Assembly: GCA_036426205.1 (NCBI GenBank)
Contig: CM071568.1
Location: 115,407,504-115,471,503 of the forward strand
Direction: 5' to 3'
Length of the DNA: 64,000 nucleotides
Source: Ascaphus truei
Taxonomy: Eukaryota; Chordata; Amphibia; Anura; Ascaphidae
The translations under genes were made by a program, and so were the position numbers. Numbering within the stretch: the first letter of the stretch is position 1; every line of letters begins with the position of its first letter. Positions 22,053-35,077 of the stretch are shown one piece after another. A model generated the notes under the pieces. That model was not told the DNA's origin. It saw only the letters and a program-made list of their open reading frames with translations, and searched no databases.

Positions 22053-24290
22053 TATGTCCACTGTGGCACCACTGGTCTTCCGCAAGGGTCTAAATATCAA
22101 GAACATCTTGGCCCCAAGTAGACTTAGTGATACTTCAGTTGAGAATAGTGGTTCACAGTTAGTGTCTGGAAACATTAAGTGTGCAGATCTAGATGTTAAT
22201 GTGTGGACATCTGCATCTGTCGGATACTTTTCTTCATTTAGCACAAAAGTCTGAATATACATTAAAAAGTTCAATCAACTGTCTCTCCACATATATAATG
22301 TATGTTTATCTTGTCCATGTCAATTGCAATATGTGGGTCGCACTAAAAGAAAACACTGTGTGTCAGATTCCTGGAACACAGAAGTTCCATTATTAAGGGA
22401 GTGCTGGCACACAGTGTTCCTCTAAATTTTCCCAAGTACACCAAAAGATCCCAAGGGACTTGTTATTATGGGTATAGAGAGTATTCCGAGTACCCTATTA
22501 GGGGGAGATTAGATTAAGACACTATGTATGAGAGAGTCTTTTTGGATATACTCAATTGTCACTTTCTCCCAGGGGTCTTAATGAGTGCTTGGATACTAGC
22601 ACACTGGTTTAGTGTCCTGCCTTGCTGTTCTCTGCCTTGCTGCTCTGGTTACTAGTTTGGTTCTCTTCCCCTATCCTAGGATGGGGTTCTGTATTTTTGG
22701 AGGGGATTCCTCTATACTATATTATATGATATTTCCTTAGAGTAGGTGTTATTTAATAGTTAATCCAGTTTTTTCCTTTATCGTTTTATAATTTTAGTTT
22801 TTTTTAATGTAATAATTGTTGTTATTATATGTAATTAGATATAATTTAATTAATGCACTATGTGAATTATCAATTTAAAATTTTTGTTAGTACATATACT
22901 GTAAGATTGTTTTGTGAATGTTGTTCTCATCACACAAGGAATTAAATAGGTTGATTTTAATATATTTTTTTCAATTTTATTTAGATTTTTATATAATTCA
23001 TTTTTATATGGTGAAGTGGTATTTGGTTGTTTATATATTTATATTCTTATATTGTAATAATATATTGATTTATAATATTTTTTGAAACTACCAGATAGGT
23101 TTAGGCTTTAATTTAATTTGGTATATATATATATCTATAAAAACACAGAAAAAACAGGCGCACTCATAGCATAAAAGGTATAACAATATATTTATGGAGT
23201 CAAGGATTTAAAAATGCACACTCACAAACATAGCTAATAAAAAGCATTTTTGAGTAAAACTCAGCCAGCCAGACGCAGGAAACCGGTAGCAGATGGCCTG
23301 GTATAGTGTCCGGTGTAGGTACACTGCAGCCGCCTCTATGACACCTCCGGAGCCCGGGAACACGAGGGACGCGCCTTCCTCTCAATCCTGGTCACACAGT
23401 GAGTGTGCCCCCCATGCCCCAGAACCCGTGTGGATCATTCAAGATCGATCGCGAAACCGAGTGACGCAACGGGCCGAACCGGAAGTGACGCGACGCGATC
23501 CCGGGAGTGGGGTAGATGGTGTATACTGCTGCTGCGCTTTGATTGTTACGTGTCTATGCACATGGTGTAATGTAAGTGTGGATTACCACTGTTTTTATTG
23601 AATACATCAGTAGTGAACATACATGTTGCACTAGAGTTTTGCTCTGTTCCATTGAGGGTTCGTTCCATGGCACCAGGGAGAGTATCCTAAGCAAGACCCC
23701 CTGCAAACCACAGAGCCTTCAGATTGTTCTTCTAAATGCTGTATTTTGACTGGGAGAATGTGAGTTGAATCTCGATCCCCATACACATTGCTATAGGTGT
23801 ATTGGACATATTACACTATTATTTATTTCACCTTTACAGGATAATGGGGAAAGACAGGGTTGCGACCTGTCTAAGACATGCAATGAACATACAGTAATAT
23901 TTACAGTTGCTTTATGCTTACTGTGGAGGGTTTTTGTCACTTTTTTACCCACCATAACCTTAATAATTGTGGTGATTACCTAGTCAATCTCAAACCAGCT
24001 TAGCCATTACAACCAATCTCACACTGTGATACCCATCAAGGTTGAAACAATGTCTGTGAGTGGGTTTAATGGCTTTGCATCTCATCCCAGCCTCTGTCTA
24101 AAAGCTGGTTTAAAACAGATGCATTGGCTGAGGATTTGCTTGTGTAATACGAGATGAGACAAAAGGTAGCAATGAGTGCTCATTGCATGTCATTTCCCAG
24201 AATCCTTGCTGCAGGGGAAGCGCTGTATGCTGGGTGATATGGGGAAAGACGGGTTGCAGACCTGTCTAGACATGCAAATGAACATACAGG
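22053..24290 (+). mobile_element. Penelope-like element, decayed copy 2
   Basis: Collinear with 14593-16874 over its whole length. It differs mainly by single-base deletions, for example GTGTGCAGATC for GTGTGGCAGATC, and GAAACCGAGTG for GAAACCGGAAGTG. The endonuclease frame is broken by several frameshifts. The hammerhead core at about 24024 reads CTGTGA instead of CTGATGA and an A is inserted in stem III, so this ribozyme is dead if the sequence is right. Confidence 0.75.
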
Positions 24291-24343
24291 ATATTTACAG
24301 TTGCTATATTAAATAGATATATATATATAATAATATATATATA

Positions 24344-24409
<66 letters not shown>

Positions 24410-24417
24410 AAACACAA

Positions 24418-24483
<66 letters not shown>
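24344..24483. repeat. (CA)n microsatellite
   Basis: About 140 bp of CA repeats. It is the mirror partner of the GT repeat at 21787 in the inverted duplication. Confidence 0.95.
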
Positions 24484-24485
<2 letters not shown>

Positions 24486-25454
24486 ATATATATATATGTA
24501 GAAGGGTGTTTCTCAACACCCTTAATTAGAAGTCACAACCAAACTTCCAAAGTGGAAACCCTCCTCATATAAAGGTAAATATATAGTGCAAATACACAAA
24601 AGTGAATATGAGGGAAACAGTAAATGCCCCCACGTGGTGGAAATGGAATTCAGATATTAAAACATATATGGATGTTTTTCCAGCGTGGTATGTAGATAGA
24701 TCAGGGATTCCAAAATTCATACAATAAAAGAGAAAAAATATATAGTAGAGAACAGTTTATAAATCAAAAACACAAGTGATCAGTGAGCCCATACAAACTT
24801 ACATGCTCCATGATAAAAACAAGCATTTAGACCACGCTGCAGCAACGAAATTTAGCGTCCTGCTGGCACACAGCTGGTCGATGGTAGCCGATAGCGCTCA
24901 GCAAATCTTAGTCTCGCAGGGGGCCAAACTTCTGGGTTTCCCCAGCGGTTGATGTCATGGCGTCTACAGAGCCAATCGGAGCCTCAGAATTTGGCTGCTA
25001 CTTCTTTGGTTCATAGAACAGCTGGGACAGCATGCTTCAATGCTCTAAGCTTCAAAGGATAACCCTAAGTGTTTCATTCCACTTGGGAACAGGTATTGCA
25101 TCCCTGTGAAGTTTCTGAGTGGAATGAAATTCCATTTCCACCCTGTGAGTGGGAATTTACTGTTTCACTCATATTCCCTTTTGTGTATTTGCACTATATG
25201 CACTATATATATTTACCTTTATATGAGGAGGGTTTGCGCTTTTGAAGTTTTGTTGTGAATGCTTGTGATATACCTTGGTAAGCTACAGGCATCAAAGGGG
25301 TTAATCACATTTCTACCATAGGGTTATTTTGTTTCAAATATTTTATTGATTTAACAGAAAATACACAACATCTGGGGATATTGACAAGAAAAACATACTG
25401 TTATTCTTTCCAGAAATATACAGAAGTGATGAAACAGTGGTTAACATATAATCG

Positions 25455-28400
25455 TATCCGATTTAGGGGCCAGGGTGTTTAAATCGCCATTGTTTACAGC
25501 ATTGCTATCACTGTATGCAGAAAGCCCCAAATAACAGTGATAGCAACATTTGCAAAAATGGCGAGCAGCCAGTGGCGTGAAGATTGCTCCTCTGAAAAGC
25601 GCTCACAGTTCTCTCTGCTGCAGAGAGAGAGAGCCGTCTCTCTCTGCGCAAATCTCGCCCGAAGTTTTTTTTAAATTTACATTGTGTTACTAGGGTAGAT
25701 GAGCACGGGGTCTCCGGAGCAGAACCACCTTGATTTCAGGTCCGGGGATCGCCTGCTTCCCGAGAAATAGGGCCCCGTTATGGGGTGTCGGAATCTCCTA
25801 TGCATTTGATTCCCACGGTCACGTGACGCTGGACATTTCAATGCATAGGAGATACCGGCACCCCATAATGGGGCCAGTATCTCGGGAAGCAGGCGATCCC
25901 GGACCTGAAATCAAGGTGGTTCTGCTCCGGAAACCTCCTGCTACAATTCCGTAGTAATAAAACCATTATTGTATTATATGTCTTTATTTATATAGCGCCA
26001 AAAGTGTACTCAGCGCTTCACAAAGAATACAGTACAGGGAATTAAATATTAAATAATAATTAAATAATTATAAATGTAACACATTTGTTACCATAGCAGC
26101 TATCTGCCATGGGAATGAAGCTCCTTTAATGTAATTTTTATTAATAGTGTGTGGGCAGGGGACCTCCTGAGCTGAAGCGCTTTGATTTAAGTCTCAGCGA
26201 CCCCCTGCTTCCCGAGTTACAGGCCCTGGTATGGGGCATCGAGTGCCAGTATCGCCGCCATTTTTAAATTGTCCGCTTCACATGACTGGGGGATTTAAAT
26301 AATGAAGGAGATACTGGCACCCATATCTGGACCTGTAACCCGGGAAGCAGGGGTCCCTGAGACTGAAATCAATGTGGTTCAGCTCAGGAGATCCCCTGCT
26401 CCCGCACATTATGAATAAAATTACATTAAAGCAGCTTCATTACCTTAGCGGATAGCCGCTAAGACAATGAAGGGGTTAAGGCACAATAGCTGCTTTTTTT
26501 AGGGAACAGGGGATGAGTGAAGGCGGTACTTGTCCCTTCAATCACCCTCTCTGCCCCCAATAAACATTACAATATGTACTAAACACCAATGCACAACCCA
26601 TCCCCTTTGCTCCCACATAAAACCAGAATTTAAATTTTTATACACATGATTAATACCAGAGGCCAGCGGGTATAACCAGGTGGTCCCCGTTGGTGTCCAT
26701 GGGCCTCCAGGTGGTCCCGTGGGTGTCCGTGGGCCCCAAGGAGGTCCCTAGGTGGTCCCTGCAGGTATCTGGGGCTCCTTGGTTGGTACCCGTGGGTATC
26801 CGTGAGCCTCCAGATTGTCCCTGTGGGTGTCCGGGGGCCCCAATGGGGTCCCTGGGTGGTTCTCGTGGGTGTCTGGGGGCCCTCTGGTGTTCCCAGTGGT
26901 GTCTGAGGGCCTTCGGGTGGTTCTCACAGGTGCCCCACAGGGTTCCCCAAGTGGTACCCGTGGGTGTCTGGGGGTCCTCGGGTGGTCCCTGTGACTGTCC
27001 GGGGATCCTCGGGTCATCCCCGTGGTTGTCCAGGGGTCCTTGGCTGGTCCCTGCTGGCCTGCGGTACCAATCCTGTTGTAAAAATAAATAAATGTGGTAT
27101 ACATTTCAATAAATACACCTCCGCCTCCTCCCCCCCACCAAACACGTACAGTACAGTAATGGGCAAAATAACTATTATCCAGATATGGATAATAACTTAT
27201 TTGCCCATTATTAAATCAAACTTTAGCCAGCCAGCATAAATAAAATAAATAAATCTTTCTACCTGACATTCTGAAGGGCGTCTTCATCAGCAATCTGCAG
27301 GGCCATGTCCTCCGTTGCCAAAAATAATACATAAAATAAAACAATCTAATGGACCCAAACCCCTTAATCACCTTAGTGTTTAATAACCACTATAGTAATT
27401 AAGGTGTTAACCCATCCTCACCCGCTACCCACCCAGGAGGCCTAACCACTCACCCTGGACCCACTACACCCACCCTGTACCCATTGATTGGTATATTGGT
27501 ACATCATACCCATATAATATGGGCATGATAAGCCACTATAGCACTCAATGGTCACCCTAATAAAAATACATGAAGGCACAAAATGCACAATAATAAAACA
27601 TATACAAGCACATAAACAAAACAATTCAATAAATAAAAAAACTAGCCAATAAATTAAATTACTAAAAGCACTAACCAACAAAACAATTTATTAATTTTAA
27701 CTAGTAATCAACAAAGAAATTAATTAATAAAACAACTAGTCAACACATCAATTCAAACAAGGATACAACAAAAGAACACATTGATTTATAACGCTAATCA
27801 ATCGAAAAAATACGTAAAAACAAGTCATCAAAATTACAAACTAATAATGCAAACAATCAAGAAAAATTGAAAAAATAACTCTCAGTAGAAAAAAAGCATT
27901 TGACCAAAAATGCATTGGCTATTACTGTATTAATATGTTGCCTAAACGGGTACCGATAAATACATTAGCAGTCAATGGGCAATGAAAAACTTTAAAAGAA
28001 AGAAATACAATGAAAAAACCTGTAAAAAAAATACATAAATTCAATATTTAACTTACTTTAAGAAGCGTTGGCCCTCCGAATCCAGGGGTATCAGGAAGCT
28101 CTCGTACCACGACATCATCCAACACAATCCGACGCCATCCACCTTGAAGATCCGGACGAGGTAACCAAATTCTTCTGTCTTTGAGCTTCAAACACCTTCT
28201 TCTTTCTTGATCTGTAATTCTTTCTTTCTTTTCTTCATCTTCTTTCTTCATCTGTTGATCCAAAACCCAAGGGTAAATCCACAGCACAATGTTGACTCGT
28301 CGGCTTCTTGACCTCAAATGAGGCATCAAGGCCTTAAATATGGCCTATGATGTCACATTTTTGGGTCAGATGGTACAGCTCCAATCTGATTGGATGCTGT

Positions 28401-28610
28401 ATCATGTGCCCGCCTCATTTTTATTGTGAGAAGGATGTGATGTCATCTCCAAGGGAGGTACACTACATCCTTCAAACCCCATGCCCAAATCACATGGTAT
28501 TAGAGCCAAAAGGATTGAAGACAATCCCATTGGTTGCTGTACCATGTGATAGGTTACCTTAGTTCAAAAGGATGTGACATCACTTTAAGGGAGTCTACTG
28601 AGGCCTCCAT
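25455..28610. repeat. Fold-back-type element B (right-arm copy, inverted)
   Basis: Contains the two long hairpins (25700-25970, 26100-26420), a CCCCTTCAT hairpin near 26440, minisatellite at 26660-27075, an ATTATCC palindrome near 27172, a degenerate micro-block at 27265-27316, a CCCCTTAAT hairpin at 27358-27410, a donor-like AAAGTAAGTT on the minus strand near 28060, and the promoter-like block near 28335-28360. Confidence 0.6.
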
Positions 28611-28611
28611 A

Positions 28612-29640
28612 CCATATTCATATACCAGCATATGCCTTTTTGGTACACGCTTCTTTTACACAGTACTTCAAGGCTTGAAAGAGGGGAAAATTCCAACTTT
28701 GTGGAAAGTTTTTGGAGGAAATGCCGGAACTGCAGATATTTAAACATATCTACGTTTGGTGTTTCGTATCTGGTACGAAGCTAAGAAAACGAAGAAATTT
28801 CCCATTGTGGAATAGATCGGCAATTACTCTCATATTCCTTGCTTTAAATGGGTCAAATTGTTTGGTGCCACATCTTGGGGGAAAGTTGGGGTTGTTAAAA
28901 AGTGGGAAAAGTTGTGAGGTGGGAGACGTGAGGTTAAATTTACCTTTGGACTTGGTCAAGGTCTCCCAGGTGCATCTCATCGGGCCAAGCTCAAACCCCT
29001 TTGCCTGTAGATCTTTTTTATTTGGGCCTATAAGGATATTAGCAGAAAAGGCATTCTAGCGTACTGGGATTCTATAGCCAACCAGCAGTATTGGGTTGGA
29101 TCAGCATCCCAAGCCACCACTTGCCGTAATTGGGCAGCTTGGTAATATTTTGAGATATCTGGGACTCCCATGCCCCCTCTTAGTTTCCAGGTCATCATAA
29201 CTCGCCTAGCAATTCTGGGCCTCTTGTCCTGCCAGATAAAGTGAAATATTCTATTTTGTAAAATTTGTAGTTCGGATCTAGGTATCCGGACCGGTAGGGT
29301 CTGGAAGTGATATAATAACCGAGGGAGTATATTCATTTTAACTGAAACTATTCTTCTGATCCACGACACCTGGTATCCTTACCACTTCGCCAAGTCCTTT
29401 TGGTTTTGTCAAACAGGGGTTGGTAGTTGCTTTGGTATAGAGAGTGGTAGTTCCTGGTCACATTTACTCCCAGATATTTAATGTGAGAGGAACTCCATCT
29501 ATAGTTCAATTAATTCAATAATTCAATTTTAGTCATTTAATCTCCGGGTCTGGGAGGGTCAGATTTAGAGCCTCTGATTTGTCATTATTAATTTTGTACC
29601 TGGAGATTTTCACAAAATCGGAAAGTTTTTTCCCATAGGG
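28612..29640 (-). pseudogene. L1 ORF2 fragment, C-terminal half
   Basis: Broken minus frames read, in order, KISRYKINNDKSEALNL (end of the RT domain), RRIVSVKMNILPRLLYHFQTLP, ILQNRIFHFIWQDKRPRIAR, GMGVPDISKYYQAAQL and further C-terminal pieces. Motif order matches the full-length L1 ORF2 at 31298-35077, but the sequence is clearly diverged, so it is an older subfamily. Truncated at both ends. Confidence 0.75.
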
Positions 29641-29898
29641 TTATATAATCATCAATATAAATTATTACATAACCCTATGGTTGAAATATAACATTACTCT
29701 CCCCTATTTAATAGCAACACAGTAATCAACGTGTAATTATCGGTTTCTTTAATTACTGCATCGTGACTAGTCTAAAAATATTGCACAACAGTAAATATTA
29801 CCTCAATATTTATGACATAGGTCACAAAATTGGTTAATATGTACCTGAAATTATTTTTTCTAGGTGCAATATTTACTCCATTTAAAAAAAGTTGATGA

Positions 29899-29913
29899 CT
29901 CCAGGCCAGAGGG
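29899..29913. repeat. Target-site duplication of the L1 (left)
   Basis: CTCCAGGCCAGAGGG, identical to 38003-38017. It is followed by T10, the complement of the L1 poly-A tail. Confidence 0.9.
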
Positions 29914-29989
29914 TTTTTTTTTTCAACTTGAATTCTTATTGGGTTTTACAGAGCATACAATGTGACACATTCCATTGTTAAGTATCGCA

Positions 29990-30963
29990 GCCTTGAGAAA
30001 GCTTCTTGCCTAGCGAAACGTACGTCGGCAGTGACGTCATTACGTCAAGGGGGCGGGACCAACGCTCGTGATCGGAGCGTGTCCTGACCCAGAGTAACAC
30101 TCTCTTACAGAGAGTTACATGTGAGCATTAGCTCGATATTGACTTGAATAGGCAGAAACCGCGGAGACCTGTGACACACCAGGCATCAGCAGAAGAGTGT
30201 ATGTTTGATACAATTTGGTCGCGGTTGCTGCCATTTTTATGCTACCAGTACCTCGTGTTGTTTTTTATTTTTTCAAGTGTTAGTAGACACTACTTGTGAT
30301 CTACATTTTTTCTATTCACAGGTCTGCAGCAATCCTTTATCTGCCATTAATATATACTATCCCCCCCCCCCCCAGGAGACTGACGTGGGGGGAGTCTATA
30401 GCGAGTGTGTGTGACATTATACAACTATGGCGTCTTGACACAAGAAGCACCACTCAGGGACTTAAGCAGTGATCTGCTCATCCCTACACTAACCCACTGT
30501 GGTATATACTAACTTGGTTCATGTAACTAAGTAGATAGGGGCTCTATCTGTTATCTATACACTTATTACGCAGATACCTGTGGCTGTTCATAACACCTGA
30601 CTTTACCCTGCATATATGATCAAGGGTAGAGCTAACACTTAACACACGAGTCTGGTGCCTTTTATTTTCGCTGCGCTTTTTTGGCCTACTAGCACATATC
30701 ACCCTGGTACTTAGTGTCCGCTTTATTTTAATTGAGTTAAGACTCCAATAAATGATATTTTAATTTACTCAGTTTACACATTGCATCCTACACTATCTCC
30801 TTCACTGTTTTTGTGCACTGTTGAGTGCTCTCCGCTGGGGTTCTTTTTCTCTACAAGTATTAGTTTAATATCCACCCCTGATTGTAGCACCACAGATTTA
30901 TCTTCCAGCAGTTGCGAGGGTATATTCCTTTCCTTCCCCCTCCCCAGCCTTCCCCTGAGTTCG
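29990..30963 (+). mobile_element. Nested 974-bp insert in the L1 3' UTR
   Basis: TAAGTATCGCA flanks it at 29979-29989 and 30964-30974, an 11-bp target duplication. Its first 43 bp read CTTGAGAAAGC...GCGAAACGTACGTCGG, with the GAAAC / short stem III / GTC pattern of a hammerhead 3' half, but CTTGAGA replaces CTGATGA. The interior is non-coding with a C-run at 30361-30373. Orientation is inferred from the motif. Confidence 0.6.
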
Positions 30964-31120
30964 TAAGTATCGCATTACCCATACCAGTACTGCCCCGATC
31001 CCCGCGTCCGCTGGGATCGAGCACCAATATGTTTTGCATTTGACCAACAACATTTAATCACGGGACTTGACAAACCTGACCTACATAACCCGGACAAGAC
31101 AACAAAAGTACACACAAGAA

Positions 31121-31142
31121 GGGGAGGGAGGGGCAGGGTGGG
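31121..31142 (+). other. Potential G-quadruplex tract
   Basis: Five G-runs of three or more within 22 bases, separated by one or two bases (GGGGAGGGAGGGGCAGGG, then TGGG). It lies in the L1 3' UTR on the strand opposite to the L1 transcript. Confidence 0.6.
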
Positions 31143-31297
31143 ACGGCCTTGAGCCTATTACATGAATGTTGCATCGTTTCGGCTGTATCCTTCCTAGTAT
31201 TCAAAGCTTAGCTCCCCTGTCATCTGTGTATCCTACCTGTCTCCTAATCTCTAGTGCATGAGTCTTGGCACGTCATCGGAGAACGCATTCAACGCTA

Positions 31298-34200
31298 TTA
31301 ATGCAGGATTGTGCCGATATCTACCCCTGGGATGTCTGTCTGGGCAATCCATGGCGCCCAGACTTTTAGGAAATTTGAGCCAGAGTCGTTGACCCAACTC
31401 CTCAACTGTTCCATCTGGCAAACATGCCAAATTCTATTCTGAATTCTGGGGATAATTGGAATTTCATTCTGTTTCCACACTGCTGCGATCTCGCATTGGG
31501 TGGCGGTTGCGAAATGTGCATCCAGCTTGTGTGCCGCTTTTGGCAATCCCTGGATCCGCCTGCCCAGTAAGAACAGCCACGGATCCAGGGGGATCTCCAA
31601 ATTGAGAATCCTTTGTAACCATTCCCTAATGTTTTCCCAAATCGGGACCACCTTTGGGCAGGACCACAGCATATGTTTTAAGTCCGCTGTCTCCCCGCAC
31701 TGCTTTGGGCAGAGTGGCGAGTACCCCTTAACAAATTTAGAGAGTTTTAGTTGGGTGTGATACCAACGCATAAGGACCTTATATGCGTTCTCCTTTAACG
31801 TGGCACAAACTGAGCTTTTGGCTGCAGCTTGTAGGATATGATCCCAGTCTTCGTCTTCTAGTGTCTCCCCTAAGTCTGTCTCCCATTTCGTCATATAGTT
31901 AAGCCGGGGTTCGTCAGTCCTCCCAGGACAGATCACTTCCATGTACATCCTAGAGGTTAGTCCCCTTCTGTCCGTTCCTCTAGAACACAGCTGCTCGAAA
32001 TTTGTTCTTGGTGGCCGAATTGGAGCTTTATTGTAAAAAGCTCTGATCTGGAGGTATCTAAATAGTTCAGTAATTGGTACTCCTTTTTCTGATTTGATTT
32101 GCGCAAATGTTTTAATAAATGTTCTCTCCTCCAGATCTTTTAGTCGGTTATAACCCGATTGTGCCCAGATTAGAAAGTTATTACTGATCATCCCCGGAGC
32201 GAAATCCGGATTTTTGAGTAACGGGGTCATCAGGGATTGTTTGGTGGTGAGCTTATGTCTAAATTTGGTATTCCCCCATACCGCCAAAGAGTTCGCCACG
32301 GCCTGTAGCAGCATCTTTATTTTGTTGCCACAGTGTTTGGGCAGCCAGATTAAATCGTGCAGCTCAACTGGTGCACAGCAGTCTCTTTCCAGTGCCACCC
32401 ATCTCCGCAAAGACGGGTCTGAGTGCCACTGGACAATTTGGCTCAACTGGGCTGCCTTGTAATATGCCAACAAGCAAGGTACCGCTAACTCCCCCTTTGT
32501 TGCTGGCCTTTTTAAGATGCCTTTCGCGATTCGCTGGTCTTTGTTGTTCCAAATAAAATTAAATATTCGAGACTGTAAGGATAGGATGTCGGCGTGAATC
32601 AAAGGTACCGGAAGGGTCTGGAACAGATAAAGCACCTTTGGGAGAAGGTTCATTTTAATACTATGAATTCTCCCAAACCATGAAATGCCATATCCGACCC
32701 ATACTCTGAGATCCTCTCTTAGAATCTTAAACAGTTTTGGGTAATTTGCTTTATAAAGTGAGTTATAATCTTTGGTAATGTATACCCCAAGCTATTTGAT
32801 AGAGGAGGCTTGCCATTTGAAATTAAAATTTCGTTCTATTAATTTTTCTCCCGGGCGTGGTAGATTTATGTTGAGGGCTTCTGATTTGGTCTGATTGATT
32901 TTGAACCCGGAAATTTGATTGAATTTTCCCAGAATCTCAAAGACATTGGGCAGGGAGGTGAGGGGTTTAGACAGTGTCAGGATCACGTCATCCGCATACA
33001 GTGCCACCTTATGAGCTTGATCCTTTACCTCTATCCCTGAGATATCGGGGCTTAGGCGAATATGTGCCGCCAGAGGTTCGACACACAGGGCGAATAACAG
33101 CAGGGACAGGGGACACCCCTGTCTTGTCCCGCTACAGATATTGAATTGTTCCGAGGGGAAGCCCTGGTGTCGTACCCTAGCTGTAGGGCCGTTGTATAAT
33201 GCCAGGATGGCTTCGAGAATCCGTCCTTCAAAGCCAAATGCTCTCAATGCCTCCTTCAGGTAGGGCCAGTCGATTCTATCGAAGGCCTTCTCTGCATCCA
33301 GACTTAATACCATTGACGGGATGTTACGTTTCTTAGCCAAATCAATCAAATCTATTATCCGTCTAGTATTGTCTGCCGCTTGCCTGCCTCCGATAAAACC
33401 CACCTGATCCGGGTGTATTAATCTGGGAAGGACGATACCCACCCTGTTGGCTAATAGTTTAGAAAAGATTTTTACATCCGAATTGATCAGGGAGATGGGC
33501 CGGTAGCTCTTACAGTCTGCCGGGTCCTTACCAGTCTTATGGATCAGTGAGATGGAGGCTTGGAGCATCTGAGTTGGGAAGGAGGCCCCTGCGAGAATTT
33601 CATTAAATAATTTCAATAGTTGTGAGGCTAGAGTTTTCAGATATTTTTTATAATATAAATTTGAGAAGCCATCTGGACCTGGTGCCTTGGCCGGTTTAAG
33701 TGAATTTATTACCTTGGCTAGTTCCTCTAGGGTAAAGTCCCCATGTAGCGCTTCTCTCTCTCCTCTGCTCAATTTGGGTAATTGTGCCTCTTTTAGAAAA
33801 TCTTTTAGTATCTCTCCTGTTTGTTGTGTGTGGCTGACCTTATCTCCATCGTAGAGAGCTTCGTAATACAGTTTAAATTCCTCTACGATCAATCTAGGAT
33901 TGGAGGTAAAGTCCCCCCTCTGTTTTCGAATTGATGAGATACAGTAATTTGGAAGCCTTTCTGGCTTGTTGGCTTTTTCATAAAACTTACGCTTAGACCA
34001 GGCCAACTCCCTTTCGGCCTGGGAGGTCAGCAACAGATTGAGTTTGATTTTAGTGTCCGATATCTCCTTCAGCATATCATCCTGTTTATTGACTATGTGA
34101 AGTGCTGAGAGGTGTGCTAGTCTCTCACGTAGCTCCTTTGTCCGAGTCTCCTTCTCTCTCTTTTATTTGGCGGCCAGATTCATCAGAATCCCTCTCATAG

Positions 34201-35077
34201 TCGCCTTATGGGCTTCCCAGAGTGTCGAGTGTGAAGAGACACTCACCTCGTTGATCTCAAAATATTCCTTTATTTTATCCCCTATTTCCCGCTCGGATAT
34301 CGGGTTTTTAAGTAGGAGCTCGTTCAGTTTCCAGTTCGCTCCAGGTCTGTCCAGCGAACTTAGCGTGCACCGCAGCTCTATGGGCGCGTGGTCTGACCAA
34401 GAAATGTCATGAATCCCTGTACGGGAGACCACCGGGACCACCCTGTTTGATATCAGGAAGTAATCTATCCTGCTGTATCTGTTATGGGGGTGAGAGAAGA
34501 AGGTATATTCTCTCATTATAGGATGCTGTTCCCTCCAGATGTCAACTAGTTGGCACTCCCTCATCTCCTGGGTAATTGTTAGTATGTCCTGTTTCTGTGG
34601 TTGGTTAGTCCCCGTACATCTGTCCAAGTCCGGGTCCAGCGTTCTATTGAGGTCCCCCGCTAACAGAATACTGCCTTGTGCTTTGTTGTATAATATATTG
34701 AAGAATTGAGTGAAGAACTCCGGGGCGTGCTCGCAGGGAGCGTACACTGAGGCTAACGTTAGCAGTTGACCCTGTAGTGTCCCTGTTATTATGATGTATC
34801 TACCGTCTGCGTCGGAATAAGTCTTAGCTACTTATAGTGATAACCGATTATGTATTAGGATGGCCACCCCTATTTTTTTAACAGGCGCCGAGGCCAGGTA
34901 ATATGTCCTGTAATGTTTGTCTAAGTATTTGGGGTGATTATTCTGTGAAAAGTGGGTCTCTTGCAGGAAGACGATATCAGCCCTTTTGCGGATGTAATCC
35001 TTAAATGCAATTTTTCTTTTAATGGGATTATTGAAGCCTTTCATGTTATGTGAGATTAATGTTATTTCCTTACTCAT
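31298..35077 (-). pseudogene. L1 ORF2: AP endonuclease and reverse transcriptase
   Basis: 1,260 codons in one frame, broken by stops at codons 82, 305 and 762. Residues 1-235 form an apurinic-type endonuclease: SHNMKGFNN, FLQETH, GDLN, SRIDYF and SDHAPIEL are all present. The RT domain covers about 450-765, with GPDGF, SYRPISL, SLDAEKAFD (D594), RQGCPLS and the catalytic YADD at 694-697. A C-terminal Cys/His knuckle (CPKQCGETADLKHMLWSCP) lies near 1123-1141. It would nick target DNA and copy the L1 RNA. All key residues remain; only the three stops prevent a full product. I chose the start from the ATG just before the conserved ISHNMKG motif. Confidence 0.9.

Larger units (their letters stand above)
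24288..29490. repeat. Right arm of the inverted duplication
   Basis: Reverse complement of 16875-22020, with the same order of landmarks. The L1 piece continues beyond the homology here (to about 29640), so this is probably the more complete arm. Confidence 0.8.

Noticed and set aside
21752..22254. Open frames of 76-153 codons rich in C/V or T/H
   Set aside because: They are read-through of the GT/CA microsatellite and adjoining TA tract; all frames are open by composition.
31500..32462. Plus-strand frames across the L1 interval
   Set aside because: Antisense shadows of the L1 ORF2 frame, which has clear domain motifs on the minus strand.
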